A stretch of 54,308 bases of DNA, from assembly GCF_024345415.1 (NCBI RefSeq), contig NZ_JAGQBB010000021.1, positions 1-54,308 on the forward strand, written 5' to 3'. A program made the position numbers and the translations under genes. The stretch is from Synechococcus sp. Tobar12-5m-g (GTDB taxonomy: Bacteria > Cyanobacteriota > Cyanobacteriia > PCC-6307 > Cyanobiaceae). Positions 1 through 7,004 of the stretch are shown here, in pieces; the stretch's first letter is position 1; each line of letters opens with the position of its first letter. Below the pieces are notes generated by a model that was given only the letters and a program-made list of their open reading frames with translations, was not told where the DNA came from and searched no databases.

Positions 1-138
1 CGGAGATGGGCAAGATTTCGTGTCGCCGGAAAGAGGTTGTCGTCAAAGGCAACCGCAGAGCAGCTCAGGGGGCCTCACCGGCCAACTTGATTGACGCCAA
101 ACGGCCAAGGGGCTTGACGCGAGACAGGTCGCAGAGCG

Positions 139-207
139 GCGATTCGCTGGCGGCTGCAGCGGGCGATCCCGGCGGCGTTCGTGCCGGAGCTGGCGGTGGC
201 GGTGTGA
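139..207 (+). pseudogene. DUF3427 helicase 3'-tail remnant, copy 1
   Basis: This 23-codon stretch reads in frame to a TGA and matches the end of the longer DUF3427 remnant at 2391-2670: AIRWRLQRAIPAA, then FVPELAVAV and stop. DUF3427 is the C-terminal domain of some DEAD/DEAH helicases. Nothing upstream in the first 138 bases could be recognised, so only the tail of a gene remains. It sits just downstream of, and convergent with, a PIN toxin gene. Four more degraded copies of the same tail follow within 3.5 kb. Confidence 0.6.
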
Positions 208-226
208 GGGGGGAGCGCCCTGCGGC

Positions 227-664
227 TCAACGTGCCGTAGATCCCCCTGATTCCCGAAGAATCCTCATCGCATCGTGGGCAACGACAATCGCAATCCCCT
301 TGTGGCTGCCCAAGACCAGCAGGTCGTCATCGCCGGAGACGATCAGATCAGCATGTCCGGCGATGGCCGCAGCCAAGACCTGATCGTCGTCCGGATCCCG
401 GCTGACGGTGCCCCCTAGATCAGCAGGGTCCACGCGCTCCACCAGAGCGGCATAGCCATCAAACAGATCGGCAACCGACACGCCAAGTCGCTGAATCAGT
501 TCCCTGAACTTTCTGCGCTGCAGAACACCTTCCAACTCGGCGAGCAAAGGAACGGTGCTGATCAACTGAACCCGCCCCAAGACGGCTGCATCGATGAGCT
601 GCCCGGGGACTCCCTTCCAGATCAGGCCGGAGATGGCCGTGTTGGTATCAAGAACCAGCCACAA
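227..664 (-). CDS. PIN-domain toxin (COG1569-type)
   Basis: A 145-residue protein beginning MWLVLDTNTAISGLIWKG, a typical start of the COG1569/TIGR00305 PIN family of putative TA ribonucleases. The acidic residues expected of a PIN Mg-binding pocket are present: Asp in VLDTN near residue 6, Glu in LLAELE near residue 43, Asp in RDPDDDQVLAAA near residue 92, and the IVSGDDDLL block near 110. The start codon overlaps the end of the upstream antitoxin gene by 17 bases, so the two are co-transcribed. Length is normal for the family and no damage is seen. The predicted role is RNA cleavage in the cytoplasm, held in check by the partner. The specific RNA target cannot be read from sequence. Confidence 0.85.
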   Translation of the reverse strand: MWLVLDTNTAISGLIWKGVPGQLIDAAVLGRVQLISTVPLLAELEGVLQRRKFRELIQRLGVSVADLFDGYAALVERVDPADLGGTVSRDPDDDQVLAAAIAGHADLIVSGDDDLLVLGSHKGIAIVVAHDAMRILRESGGSTAR

Positions 665-890
665 GCCGCTGACCCTTGCGGTACGCGCTGATCTGCTGGT
701 TGATCTCCTCCCGTGTCATGGCCTCGGGTGGCTTGGTGGCAAGAGCAGCCCTGGCTTCGACAAAGCGAGAGAGTCGGTCAGCGGCCAGCTTGTCCCGCAG
801 CAGGCGCTCGATCGCCTCGGGCGCCAACAGACCAGCTCCGCTGGCCTCCGCCGCCAGCGCATCAGGGAGATTGATCTCGATGGTGGTCAA
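648..890 (-). CDS. Antitoxin partner of the PIN toxin
   Basis: An 80-residue protein. I chose a TTG start at 890 because the conserved-looking N terminus is TTIEINLPDALAAEA; the reading frame continues upstream to 1019, but that extension is a low-complexity run encoded by GC-rich sequence and is unlikely to be protein. The first strand-like segment (TIEINLP) followed by helices resembles small antitoxins with an N-terminal DNA-binding segment, and the C-terminal half (EEINQQISAYRKGQR) would bind the toxin. It overlaps the PIN toxin start by 17 bases, the usual antitoxin-toxin order. The family assignment is by context, not by a diagnostic motif. Confidence 0.65.
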   Translation of the reverse strand: MTTIEINLPDALAAEASGAGLLAPEAIERLLRDKLAADRLSRFVEARAALATKPPEAMTREEINQQISAYRKGQRLVAGS

Positions 891-1145
891 GGGTGCACCC
901 CAACCATGGATCGCTCTGAGGTTAGCCGGCATCTCCACCCAGAGGCCGCACCTGAGGCCATCGCCGCCGCCACCACCGCCGCCGCGTCCCCCCACCGGCC
1001 AGAGAACCGTCCACAACAAATCGTGCGGCTCCCGGGTGTTGCTCTACCGCTGAGGGGAAGCCTGCGGCTACCTGCGGAAATACCGCTGGCTCGCCTTTGC
1101 CCGCTAAGGGAGCCACGAGAGCGAGCGGGTCTGGTTCGCCTGAGA

Positions 1146-1176
1146 ATGGCGATCAGCTGGCGGTGGCGGTGTGAGG
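1146..1176 (+). repeat. DUF3427 tail remnant, copy 2 (internally deleted)
   Basis: ATGGCGATC, matching the beginning of the tail seen at about 2599, is joined directly to AGCTGGCGGTGGCGGTGTGA, matching the end of copy 1. The roughly 45 bases that separate these blocks in the full tail are missing. A weak match to the preceding SHEGER segment lies just upstream. The remnant precedes the hicB gene. Confidence 0.5.
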
Positions 1177-1250
1177 AGGCCGCGAAGCTTCGTCACAGAG
1201 GCCAGCTCCATGCCGCCTAGCCTGAACGCAGGTGAGGGAGTGAGACCGGG

Positions 1251-1448
1251 ATGAGCTACCGCATCCGGCTGATGGAAACGGAAGAAGGCTGGTCGGTGAG
1301 CTGTCTTGACCTGCCCGGCTGCCACTCCAAGGGAGCCAACAGGGACGAAGCACTGGCGAACATCCGCGAAGCGATTGCCCTCTGGCTGGAAGTGGAAGCG
1401 GAGGAGGGTGGCGTGCGCAGCGTAGAGACGATGGAACTCGCCATCTGA
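1251..1448 (+). CDS. hicB: HicB-family antitoxin
   Basis: A 65-residue protein starting MSYRIRLMETEEGWSVSC with the HicB partial RNase H-like fold signature: the GWSVSCLDLPGCHSKG strand-turn and the helix NRDEALANIREAIALWLE. HicB binds and silences the HicA mRNA interferase and often represses its own operon. The short length lacks a separate C-terminal DNA-binding domain, as in many stand-alone cyanobacterial HicB proteins. It is followed with a one-base overlap (TGATG) by a hicA frame that has lost its active-site segment, so this antitoxin may now be an orphan. Confidence 0.85.
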   Translation: MSYRIRLMETEEGWSVSCLDLPGCHSKGANRDEALANIREAIALWLEVEAEEGGVRSVETMELAI

Positions 1449-1619
1449 TGCCGCGGCTGCCGGGAATCAGCCAGAAGGAGGCCGTGAGGGTGTTTCTGAA
1501 GCTGGGGTATCGAATTGTCCGCGAGTCAGTCCAGGCATGACCCCATCAACGCCATCACCATGGGCGCGATTGCGCGCGATGCAGGACTGACCCCTGCTCA
1601 GTTCCGTGAGCTTCTGTGA
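1448..1619 (+). pseudogene. hicA: HicA toxin pseudogene (active-site deletion)
   Basis: The N-terminal part MPRLPGISQKEAVRVFLKLG is a good HicA start, followed by YRIVRES. The frame then runs into a TGA. In another frame the C-terminal part of HicA resumes: RHDPINAITMGAIARDAG, then LTPAQFRELL and stop. The missing segment of roughly twenty residues is where HicA proteins carry the GSH motif with the catalytic histidine. The loss explains both the frameshift and the loss of function. The hicB stop overlaps this start by one base, so the operon layout is preserved. The deletion is seen directly; inactivity is inferred. Confidence 0.8.
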
Positions 1620-1640
1620 GCCTTCAACGGTGCACAATCC

Positions 1641-1664
1641 GGACTGGAGGTGGCGGTGTGAGGG
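1641..1664 (+). repeat. DUF3427 tail remnant, copy 3 (short)
   Basis: The segment GGAGGTGGCGGTGTGAGGG resembles the last bases and stop codon of copy 1 (GAGCTGGCGGTGGCGGTGTGAGGG). It lies between the hicA pseudogene and the first MntA gene. It is short and GC-rich, so it is only convincing in the context of the other copies. Confidence 0.3.
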
Positions 1665-1691
1665 AAACCAGGGCTCCGTTAGCCTGACCCC

Positions 1692-2018
1692 ATGGACACT
1701 GTTGCCCCGCTGCTGCCCTTGCTGGCCGATCGGCTGGAGCCGCTCAGCCACCTGTGCGACCGCTTCGGCGTCGATCGGCTGGAAGTGTTCGGCTCGGCGG
1801 CGAAGGGCCTGTTTGACCCTGCCAGCAGTGACCTGGACTTCATCGTGCAGATGACGGGCCAACGGGAACCGGGCTACGCCAGGCGCTTCTGTTCCTTCGC
1901 CGATGAATTGGAAGCCCTCTTCGGCCGTCCGGTGGATCTCTTGACGGAATCCATGATCCACAATCCCTATTTCCGCAAAGACGTGGACGCCTCACGCCGG
2001 CTTCTCCTGGAACTCTGA
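1692..2018 (+). CDS. mntA: MNT-domain nucleotidyltransferase antitoxin
   Basis: A 108-residue minimal nucleotidyltransferase. The catalytic pattern GS-x-DLD is visible as FGSAAKGLFDPASSDLDFIV near residues 37-56, with a further acidic residue in RPVDLLTE near residue 88. In the MntA/HepT TA system this protein AMPylates a Tyr next to the HEPN active site of its partner and so neutralises it. The gene ends one base before the HepT-like gene, as expected for an operon. All core residues look intact. The start at 1692 gives the usual family length and is preceded by TTAGCCTGACCCC, with no strong ribosome binding site. Confidence 0.85.
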   Translation: MDTVAPLLPLLADRLEPLSHLCDRFGVDRLEVFGSAAKGLFDPASSDLDFIVQMTGQREPGYARRFCSFADELEALFGRPVDLLTESMIHNPYFRKDVDASRRLLLEL

Positions 2019-2019
2019 A

Positions 2020-2373
2020 ATGCAAAGGGAGGCGCTGAAACGCCTGCTTGACGCCTTTGAGGCCATCGAGGCGATTGAGCGCTTCATCGAGAACTGCACG
2101 CTTGATCACTACCTGGGCAATGATCTGATCCAATCAGCCGTGGAACGTAAGTTCGAAATCATCGGAGAGGCTCTCAAGCGGGCCCTTGAAGCTGATCCCA
2201 GTGTGCTCGCTATCATTCCCGATCTACGCCGCATCGTTGGAACATGGAACAGAATCATCCATGTGTACGAAGCCGTGGATCAGCTGATTCTCTGGGATTC
2301 GATCCAGAATGACCTGCCTGGCCTGAGAAGCTCTCTATTGGCTGCGTTGGACAAGGATCCTCCCATTCCTTAG
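2020..2373 (+). CDS. hepT: HEPN toxin HepT with substituted catalytic Arg
   Basis: A 117-residue all-helical HEPN protein of the HepT (COG2361-like) type. It is recognised from AVERKFEIIGEALKRALE and the C-terminal block IIHVYEAVDQLILWDSIQND. Active HepT proteins carry R-x4-H-x-Y, usually as GxRNxxIHxY. Here the block reads GTWNRIIHVY: the His and Tyr are kept, but the Arg position is Trp. The codon is TGG, one C-to-T change away from CGG (Arg). The toxin is therefore probably a dead or weakened ribonuclease although the frame is full length. It follows mntA immediately. What is seen is the residue change; loss of activity is inferred from the family mechanism. Confidence 0.8.
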   Translation: MQREALKRLLDAFEAIEAIERFIENCTLDHYLGNDLIQSAVERKFEIIGEALKRALEADPSVLAIIPDLRRIVGTWNRIIHVYEAVDQLILWDSIQNDLPGLRSSLLAALDKDPPIP

Positions 2374-2390
2374 CCATTGAGCTGTACTCA

Positions 2391-2670
2391 TCCAACGCCT
2401 CGATGTGTTTCTCCACCCGCTACAATGGGTACGCCATCTCCCCGCTGGAGTTCCACTGGGCAGCGCTACATCCACTACGCCGAGCGCGGCAGCAAGGTGC
2501 TTTTCTTATTTCGTGAGGAGAACAAGCGCTGCGGGGTGACGCTGCCCTTTCTGTGCCTGGGCTTTGCCGAGTATGTGAGCCACGAAGGCGAGCGTCCGAT
2601 GGCGATCCGCTGGCGGCTGCAGAGGGCGATACCTGCGGCGTTCGTTCCGGAGTTGGCGTTGGCGGTTTAG
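2391..2670 (+). pseudogene. DUF3427 domain remnant, copy 4 (longest)
   Basis: Two pieces of a DUF3427 domain lie in different frames. First comes CFSTRYNGYAISPLEFHW, which matches the family pattern ending in FHW. After a deletion, the second piece begins RYIHYAERGSKVLFLFREEN and continues through LGFAEYVSHEGERPMAIRW to the tail FVPELALAV and stop. DUF3427 follows the helicase core in some restriction- or defense-associated helicases, but no helicase core is present here. It lies between the first and second MntA/HepT modules, on the same strand. Interpretation as a gene remnant is strong; the biological role of the parent is unknown. Confidence 0.65.
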
Positions 2671-2712
2671 CGTGTGCGGAACTCCTCAGCGCACGACAGG
2701 CCTGGAGTGCCC

Positions 2713-2999
2713 ATGCGTCTTGCCGAGCTGCAGCAACTGGCCCCCAGCTCCATAAGCTGCTCGCTCGCCATGGCGCCAGTAATCCGGCGGTGTTCGGCTC
2801 CGTGGCGCGGGATCAGGCTTCGCCCAGCAGCGATGTGGATCTGCTCGTGGACCTTCCGGCCGGCGCCAGCCTGTTCGACCGTGTCGAGCTGAAATCGGCT
2901 CTGGAGGATCTGCTGCTGACCCGGGTGGATCTGATCCGCCGCCGCAACCTCAAGCCCGAACTCAAAGCCACGGTGGAAGCCGAAGCCATCCCCCTGTGA
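2713..2999 (+). pseudogene. Second MNT antitoxin, frameshifted near its start
   Basis: The body of a minimal nucleotidyltransferase is clear: VFGSVARDQASPSSDVDLLV carries the GS and DVD catalytic residues, followed by LFDRVELKSALEDLL and TRVDLIRR. The expected start, MRLAELQQLAP, is at 2713 but in a different frame. A one- or two-base change in the C-run near 2741-2745 separates it from QLHKLLARHGA. No ATG, GTG or TTG lies suitably placed in the main frame. Either the gene is broken or the run contains a sequencing error. It overlaps the start of a HepT pseudogene (TGATG). Confidence 0.65.
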
Positions 3000-3331
3000 T
3001 GGACGCGAGAGATCGCCAGGCTCTGATCGATATCAGGGATGTGCTGGATCGGGCTCACGGGTACCCGATCAACAACGAAGAGACATTCCTCGCAAAGGAT
3101 TAGCTCCAGGATGGCGTGATCCGTTGTCTTGAGATTCTTGGCGAGGCCACCAAGCGTCTCAGCCCCGAATTCCGTCGTCTTCACCCCGATCTGCCCTGGC
3201 GGGCCATGGCAGGGATGCGAGATGTGTTGATTCACGCCTACGACCAGGTGGATCTCGAAGAGGTCTGGAAGGCCTAACAGCGCTTCGCGGAGATCCGTCG
3301 CAAGATCGACGGCATCCTCAATCAGAGCTGA
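2999..3331 (+). pseudogene. Second HepT toxin with two in-frame stops
   Basis: The frame starts MDARDRQALIDIRDVLDRAH, is interrupted by TAG at about codon 35, then continues DGVIRCLEILGEATKRLS and LPWRAMAGMRDVLIHAYDQV. A second stop, TAA, follows VWKA, and the frame ends QRFAEIRRKIDGILNQS. The HEPN motif R-x4-H-x-Y is intact here (RDVLIHAY), unlike in the first HepT. This toxin has therefore died by nonsense mutation rather than by active-site substitution. It begins on the last base of the partner gene, as expected for the operon. Confidence 0.8.
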
Positions 3332-3344
3332 GGACGCCAGCCAC

Positions 3345-3522
3345 CGCGAAGGCGTGCTCTGGCGCCAGCCCAGTGCCACCGATCTTCTGTTCATCACCCT
3401 GCGCACAAGCGAAGCCCTCTTCTCCCCCTCCACCCACTCCCGCGACCTGGCCCTCGGCCCCTCCCTGTTCCACTGGGAGAGCGGCAGATGGCGATCCGCT
3501 GGCGGCTGGGGCGGCAGATTCA
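3345..3522 (+). pseudogene. DUF3427 domain remnant, copy 5
   Basis: The translation GVLWRQPSATDLLFITLRTS, then EALFSPSTHSRDLALGPSLF and HWES, matches the middle of a DUF3427 domain. It is then joined to QMAIRWRL, the beginning of the tail seen in copies 1 and 4, so the intervening section is deleted. This copy therefore preserves a part of the domain that copies 1-3 lack. Its end overlaps the 3' end of the convergent vapC gene. Confidence 0.6.
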
Positions 3523-3927
3523 GGCGGCCCAGTCCACCAGTTGCAGCCCATCGACGCGGCTGAACTCGCTGACGTTGTGGCTCACCACGGTGGCGCCGAT
3601 CGCCAGGGCGTGACAGGCGATCCAGAGGTCGTTGGCGCCGATCGGTGTGGCACGGCGCTTCAAGGCGGTGGCCTGATCGGCGTAGTGCTCGCAGACTCCC
3701 GGTCCCCGGGGATAGAACACCTGCACCAATCGCGTCAGGGCCTCCAGCTGCTGCAGGGTGGCCTCCCGCCGCTGACTGCCCTCTGCCCCACGCAGCAACT
3801 CGGCCCAGGTGATGAACGACATGGCGATGGTGTCTTCATCGCTGAGGGAATCGATGCGCTCGGCCACCTGGGGCGGACGGTTCTTGCTCAGAACGATGAG
3901 GATGTTCGTATCGAGCAGGTAGATCAC
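3520..3927 (-). CDS. vapC: VapC-type PIN ribonuclease toxin
   Basis: A 135-residue PIN protein, MIYLLDTNILIVLSKN at the start, with the four acidic positions expected: Asp in LLDTN, Glu in WAELLRG, Asp in ANDLWIACHA, and the SHNVSEFSRVDG block where many VapC proteins have TRNxxDF. The length is normal. VapC toxins cut RNA (often tRNA) in the cytoplasm when free of VapB. The gene overlaps the upstream vapB by four bases, which implies translational coupling. No damage is seen, in contrast to the HicA and HepT toxins nearby. Confidence 0.88.
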   Translation of the reverse strand: MIYLLDTNILIVLSKNRPPQVAERIDSLSDEDTIAMSFITWAELLRGAEGSQRREATLQQLEALTRLVQVFYPRGPGVCEHYADQATALKRRATPIGANDLWIACHALAIGATVVSHNVSEFSRVDGLQLVDWAA

Positions 3928-4193
3928 AGGGCTTCCCGTTCCTGCACCTGCAGCTTGTCGGCCTGCTGTTGCTCCAGCGCCTCCAGGAAGTCGGCATCAA
4001 ACCCACTGAGCGCCTGCAACAGGGCTTGTCCCCGCTGGCTGGGACAGGGGTGAATGAGCAGATCACCCTCCGGAGTGCGGCTGATATGCACGCGATCGGT
4101 GCCGAGGCGAAACTCCGCGGGAATGCGAACGGCCTGGCTGTTGCCGTTCATGAACACGCGGCTGGGCAGGACGTCCACAGGACAACTCCTCAC
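3924..4193 (-). CDS. vapB: VapB antitoxin (AbrB/SpoVT type)
   Basis: An 89-residue antitoxin. The swapped-hairpin AbrB-like DNA-binding segment is recognisable as VFMNGNSQAVRIPAEFRLGT near residues 13-32, the hallmark of the VagC/VapB group. The C-terminal tail with ALLQALSGFDADFLEALEQQ would wrap the toxin. The ATG at 4193 was chosen because it follows GAGG-like bases (CGTGAGGAG upstream on the coding strand) and gives the usual length. Upstream, at 4195-4216, the bases GTGTAC and GTATAC repeat around CATAGT, a plausible autoregulatory operator overlapping the promoter, but this is not proven. Confidence 0.85.
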   Translation of the reverse strand: MRSCPVDVLPSRVFMNGNSQAVRIPAEFRLGTDRVHISRTPEGDLLIHPCPSQRGQALLQALSGFDADFLEALEQQQADKLQVQEREAL

Positions 4194-4224
4194 GTGTGTA
4201 CGCCATAGTGTATACGGAGTCGGC

Positions 4225-5943
4225 TCAGGACGAACAGCTGTAGTGGGACACCCCTCCAGCGTTGAAGAATTCCCTGGGCTTCAGACGGCCGTACGTCGTC
4301 TTCACCTCCGCTGATGGCTCGTCGTAGGGATGGCTGAACACCTCCTGCAGCTCCCTGACCAGGCTGGTATCCCCTTGCGCAGCCCGTTCATAGGCCGGTG
4401 CGATCAGCCATTCGCGCCAGGTGATGGCTGGATTTACGCGTTTCAGCGCTGCGGAGGTCTTGCGGGGGTCGCCGCTGCTGGTGACCTGATTGCGCCAGCG
4501 CTCCAACCAGTGAGTCCATTGCCCATCGAGCTGCTCTGAGCTGGGCACGTAGAAGCTCTCTTTCATGGAAGAGAGTTGCTCGGGGATGTCCGACAACCTG
4601 CGGAAGAAGATCGTGTAGTCCACCTTGGAGAGCACCATCAGCTGCAGCAGCTCGTTCACCAGCGTGGCGTCGTAGTGGCTGAGGCCGAGCTTGCTGGCCC
4701 ACATCGCCTCGATCTCCTGCTGCATCGCGCCTGCGAAGCCGTCCCGGATCTGATCCAGCTGAGCCAGGGCCTCTGTGTTGTCCTCGAGCAGCAGCCGGAG
4801 GGCGGCTAAGAACATCTGGTAGTTGGCTTCAGCAGCAGCCGGTTGGTTGAAGAAGCAGAAATGCTCGCCGCCCCCGGTCCAGGGCTGAAACCGGGGATCG
4901 AACATTTCGCAGAATCCGAAGGGGCCGTAGTCGAGGGTGTAGCCCCCTGCCGCACAGTTGTCGCTGTTGAAATTGCCCTGGCAGTAGCCAACCCGCATCC
5001 AGTTCGCCACCAGTGCGGTGAGCCGCGTGCGGAACAATCCCGCCAACTCCACCACCTGATCGCTGAACTCCAGTCCCGGGTCAATCTCCGGCCGGTAGTT
5101 CCGCTCGATCAGGTGCGCCGCGATCATCTGCAGCTCGTTCAGCGCACCCGGATGGGCATCGCTGCGGGCGCGACGGGCAAACAGCTCCAGCTGGCCGACC
5201 CGCAGAAAGGACGGCGCCACCCGTGTGGTGATCGCCGCAGGGTTGTCCACCAGGATGTCGGGATCGAACGACCTGGAGTTCGGGGAGTACCAGGGCCTGC
5301 GGACGGTTTCGGATCGGGACACATAGAGGGTCAGGGAGCGTGAGGTGGGAACCCCCAGGGCGTGCATGAACTCCTGCGCCAGAAACTCACGCACGCTGGA
5401 GCGGAGCACGGCGCGTCCATCGGCCCCGCGGCAGTAGGGCGTCGGGCCACCGCCTTTGAGTTGCATCTCCCACCGCTTGCCGTTGAAGACGCCTTCGAAG
5501 ACGGAAATGGCCCGTCCATCGCCGTAGCCGTTGCCGGTGCCGAACGGGCACTGCTGGTTGTATTCGGTGCCGTAGATCGAGAGGGCATACCCGGTGGCCC
5601 AGCCATACGGTCGCATCGGCTCCCGCGCCACGCTGATGTCGCCTGAAAACAGACGGCGGAACTGGTCGCCATGGGCCAGCTCATCGCTGAGGCCCAGTTC
5701 GTTGAACAAGGTTCTGCTGTGCGCCACGACCTCCGGCGCTGGAATCGGGGTTGGCGTCACCGGCACGTAATGACCGGAGAACACCTGGCGGGGCTGGTGA
5801 TCGTGGCCATCGCCGGTTGCCTGAGGATCCGCATTCAGCGAATCCATCAGCGAATAGTCGGCCCGTTGGGCAAACTCAGCGAAGCTTGTGGTTGTGGGCG
5901 ATTCGAACGCACTGGAGGTGGCTGGCATGGGGCCGATCGTCAC
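4225..5943 (-). CDS. selO: Protein adenylyltransferase SelO (YdiU family)
   Basis: A 572-residue member of the SelO/YdiU pseudokinase family, which transfers AMP from ATP to protein hydroxyl groups. Seen in order: a variable N terminus of about 50 residues; the nucleotide-binding block [11 protein letters not shown] at 135-145; [20 protein letters not shown] near 161-180 with the ATP-binding Lys; [20 protein letters not shown]; and the catalytic-metal region [10 protein letters not shown] followed by [16 protein letters not shown] near 320-350. The protein ends YSCSS, with Cys where animal SelO has selenocysteine. The first ATG (5943) is used; a slightly later start is possible. It is a single gene, probably linked to redox stress responses by family knowledge. 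Confidence 0.93.
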   Translation of the reverse strand: MTIGPMPATSSAFESPTTTSFAEFAQRADYSLMDSLNADPQATGDGHDHQPRQVFSGHYVPVTPTPIPAPEVVAHSRTLFNELGLSDELAHGDQFRRLFSGDISVAREPMRPYGWATGYALSIYGTEYNQQCPFGTGNGYGDGRAISVFEGVFNGKRWEMQLKGGGPTPYCRGADGRAVLRSSVREFLAQEFMHALGVPTSRSLTLYVSRSETVRRPWYSPNSRSFDPDILVDNPAAITTRVAPSFLRVGQLELFARRARSDAHPGALNELQMIAAHLIERNYRPEIDPGLEFSDQVVELAGLFRTRLTALVANWMRVGYCQGNFNSDNCAAGGYTLDYGPFGFCEMFDPRFQPWTGGGEHFCFFNQPAAAEANYQMFLAALRLLLEDNTEALAQLDQIRDGFAGAMQQEIEAMWASKLGLSHYDATLVNELLQLMVLSKVDYTIFFRRLSDIPEQLSSMKESFYVPSSEQLDGQWTHWLERWRNQVTSSGDPRKTSAALKRVNPAITWREWLIAPAYERAAQGDTSLVRELQEVFSHPYDEPSAEVKTTYGRLKPREFFNAGGVSHYSCSS

Positions 5944-6094
5944 GGGTCTCTCGGGTTCTGGGCTTGCCGGGGCATGGCCCTGACGCTTAGGTCATCATCC
6001 CTACCTTGGGGGTTACCCCGATTCCGTGGACAGCAGCCAGGTGGGAACATCCCATTTCGCTCTGCAGATCTGGCCGCCCCTGTCGTCTGACCCC

Positions 6095-6235
6095 ATGGGC
6101 TTCCGCTTTCGCCGCTCCGCCCGCCTGGGCCCGCTGCGCTTCAACGTCTCTGGCGCTGGGCTGCTGTCTCGTGCCCTGCAGCATCACTGGGCCTGGATTG
6201 TTGATCGCTCATCCCTGATCCGACGCTCCGCCTGA
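6095..6235 (+). CDS. Short DUF4236-like protein, probably truncated
   Basis: A 46-residue frame starting MGFRFRRSARLGPLRFNVSG, which matches the beginning of DUF4236 proteins (typically MGFRFRKSxKLGPGxRLNxSKSG). After about residue 25 the sequence no longer follows the family (LLSRALQHHWAWIVDRSS), so the gene seems truncated or rearranged. Its function is unknown. It stands alone between selO and a VOC-like frame. A start at 6026 is possible in the same frame, but the extension has no family resemblance. Confidence 0.45.
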   Translation: MGFRFRRSARLGPLRFNVSGAGLLSRALQHHWAWIVDRSSLIRRSA

Positions 6236-6403
6236 ATCCTGCTGCGGGGTCGCTCAGCTTGACCCTGCCCTTCCGCATCACAGCCCCGACCCTGGACGAC
6301 CTTCAGCACGAGGCCCGCGAGGCCCGGATCGAGCACCTGGGACCGGCCCATTGCACCGATCGGGCGCGGGTGCGCCGCTGCCCAGGCCCTGCGCTGAGCT
6401 GGG

Positions 6404-6691
6404 ATGCCCAAGCCAGAGGTCACGGCCACGACAGGTTCGATTGTGCTGGTCGCCGATGATCCGGCCGCACTGGCTCGGTTCCACGGCGCTCTGCTCGACG
6501 TGGAGCCGCAGCCGGGTTCCAGCAGAACGCACTGGCGCGTGCCATGGCCTGCCGGTGGTTGGCTGGAGGTCTACGCCCCTGGAGCTGGGCGCCTCCGAGC
6601 AGGATGCACGCGTCAGGAACCATTCGGGGCAGAAGCCTGGTTGCTGGATCCGGAGGGCAACCGCCAGCTATTGCTGTTGCCTGCAGGGTGA
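6404..6691 (+). CDS. Short VOC/glyoxalase-like protein (copy 1)
   Basis: A 95-residue protein with SIVLVADDPAALARFHGALL near the start, RTHWRVPWPAGGWLEVYAP in the middle and AWLLDPEGNRQLLLLPAG at the end. These are the N- and C-terminal strands of a VOC-fold domain. Family members are usually nearer 115-120 residues, and the middle strand region here (GAGRLRAGCTRQEPFGAE) appears shortened. It may be a relic. It closely resembles the frames at 7632-7925 and 19798-20000, so a family of such genes has been copied in this region. No substrate can be predicted, and metal ligands are not obvious. Confidence 0.5.
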   Translation: MPKPEVTATTGSIVLVADDPAALARFHGALLDVEPQPGSSRTHWRVPWPAGGWLEVYAPGAGRLRAGCTRQEPFGAEAWLLDPEGNRQLLLLPAG

Positions 6692-6724
6692 AGCACCCCC
6701 CTGCCCCTGGTTCGGCACCACGGC

Positions 6725-6919
6725 TCAGCCCAGGCCACCCAGACGGATCAGGGCACCCACCACCACAAAGGCGATCGCCAGGGCGGTGAGGCCCAGCGGC
6801 TCGAAGGTTTCTTCAAACGTGCGGATCGCTCCTGCGCTCCGCTCCCGCAGCGCCTTGGGCAGCACCCCCAGGTCGAGCACCAGATTGCCCACCCGTCCAG
6901 TCCGTGGCTGCGAGGGCAT
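6725..6919 (-). pseudogene. CopD-like membrane protein, internally deleted
   Basis: A 64-residue frame containing NLVLDLGVLPKALRER, then TFEETFEPLGLTALAIAFVV and VGALIRLGGLG. Comparison with the longer relative at 25659-26040 shows that the two ends of a CopD-type membrane protein have been joined, with about 60 residues lost in between. The junction falls in CACCGCCCTGGCGATCGCC, a sequence nearly repeated at both deletion boundaries, which suggests slippage or short-homology recombination. It is divergent from the thiamine-binding protein gene, the same arrangement as in the second copy. Confidence 0.65.
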
Positions 6920-7004
6920 GGACGATCACCAGCAGCGGGAAGACGGACACGGCAGCACCGGGGGGATCTCCACCCACGATGGGAGCAATCAAAAGGGGCC
7001 GACC

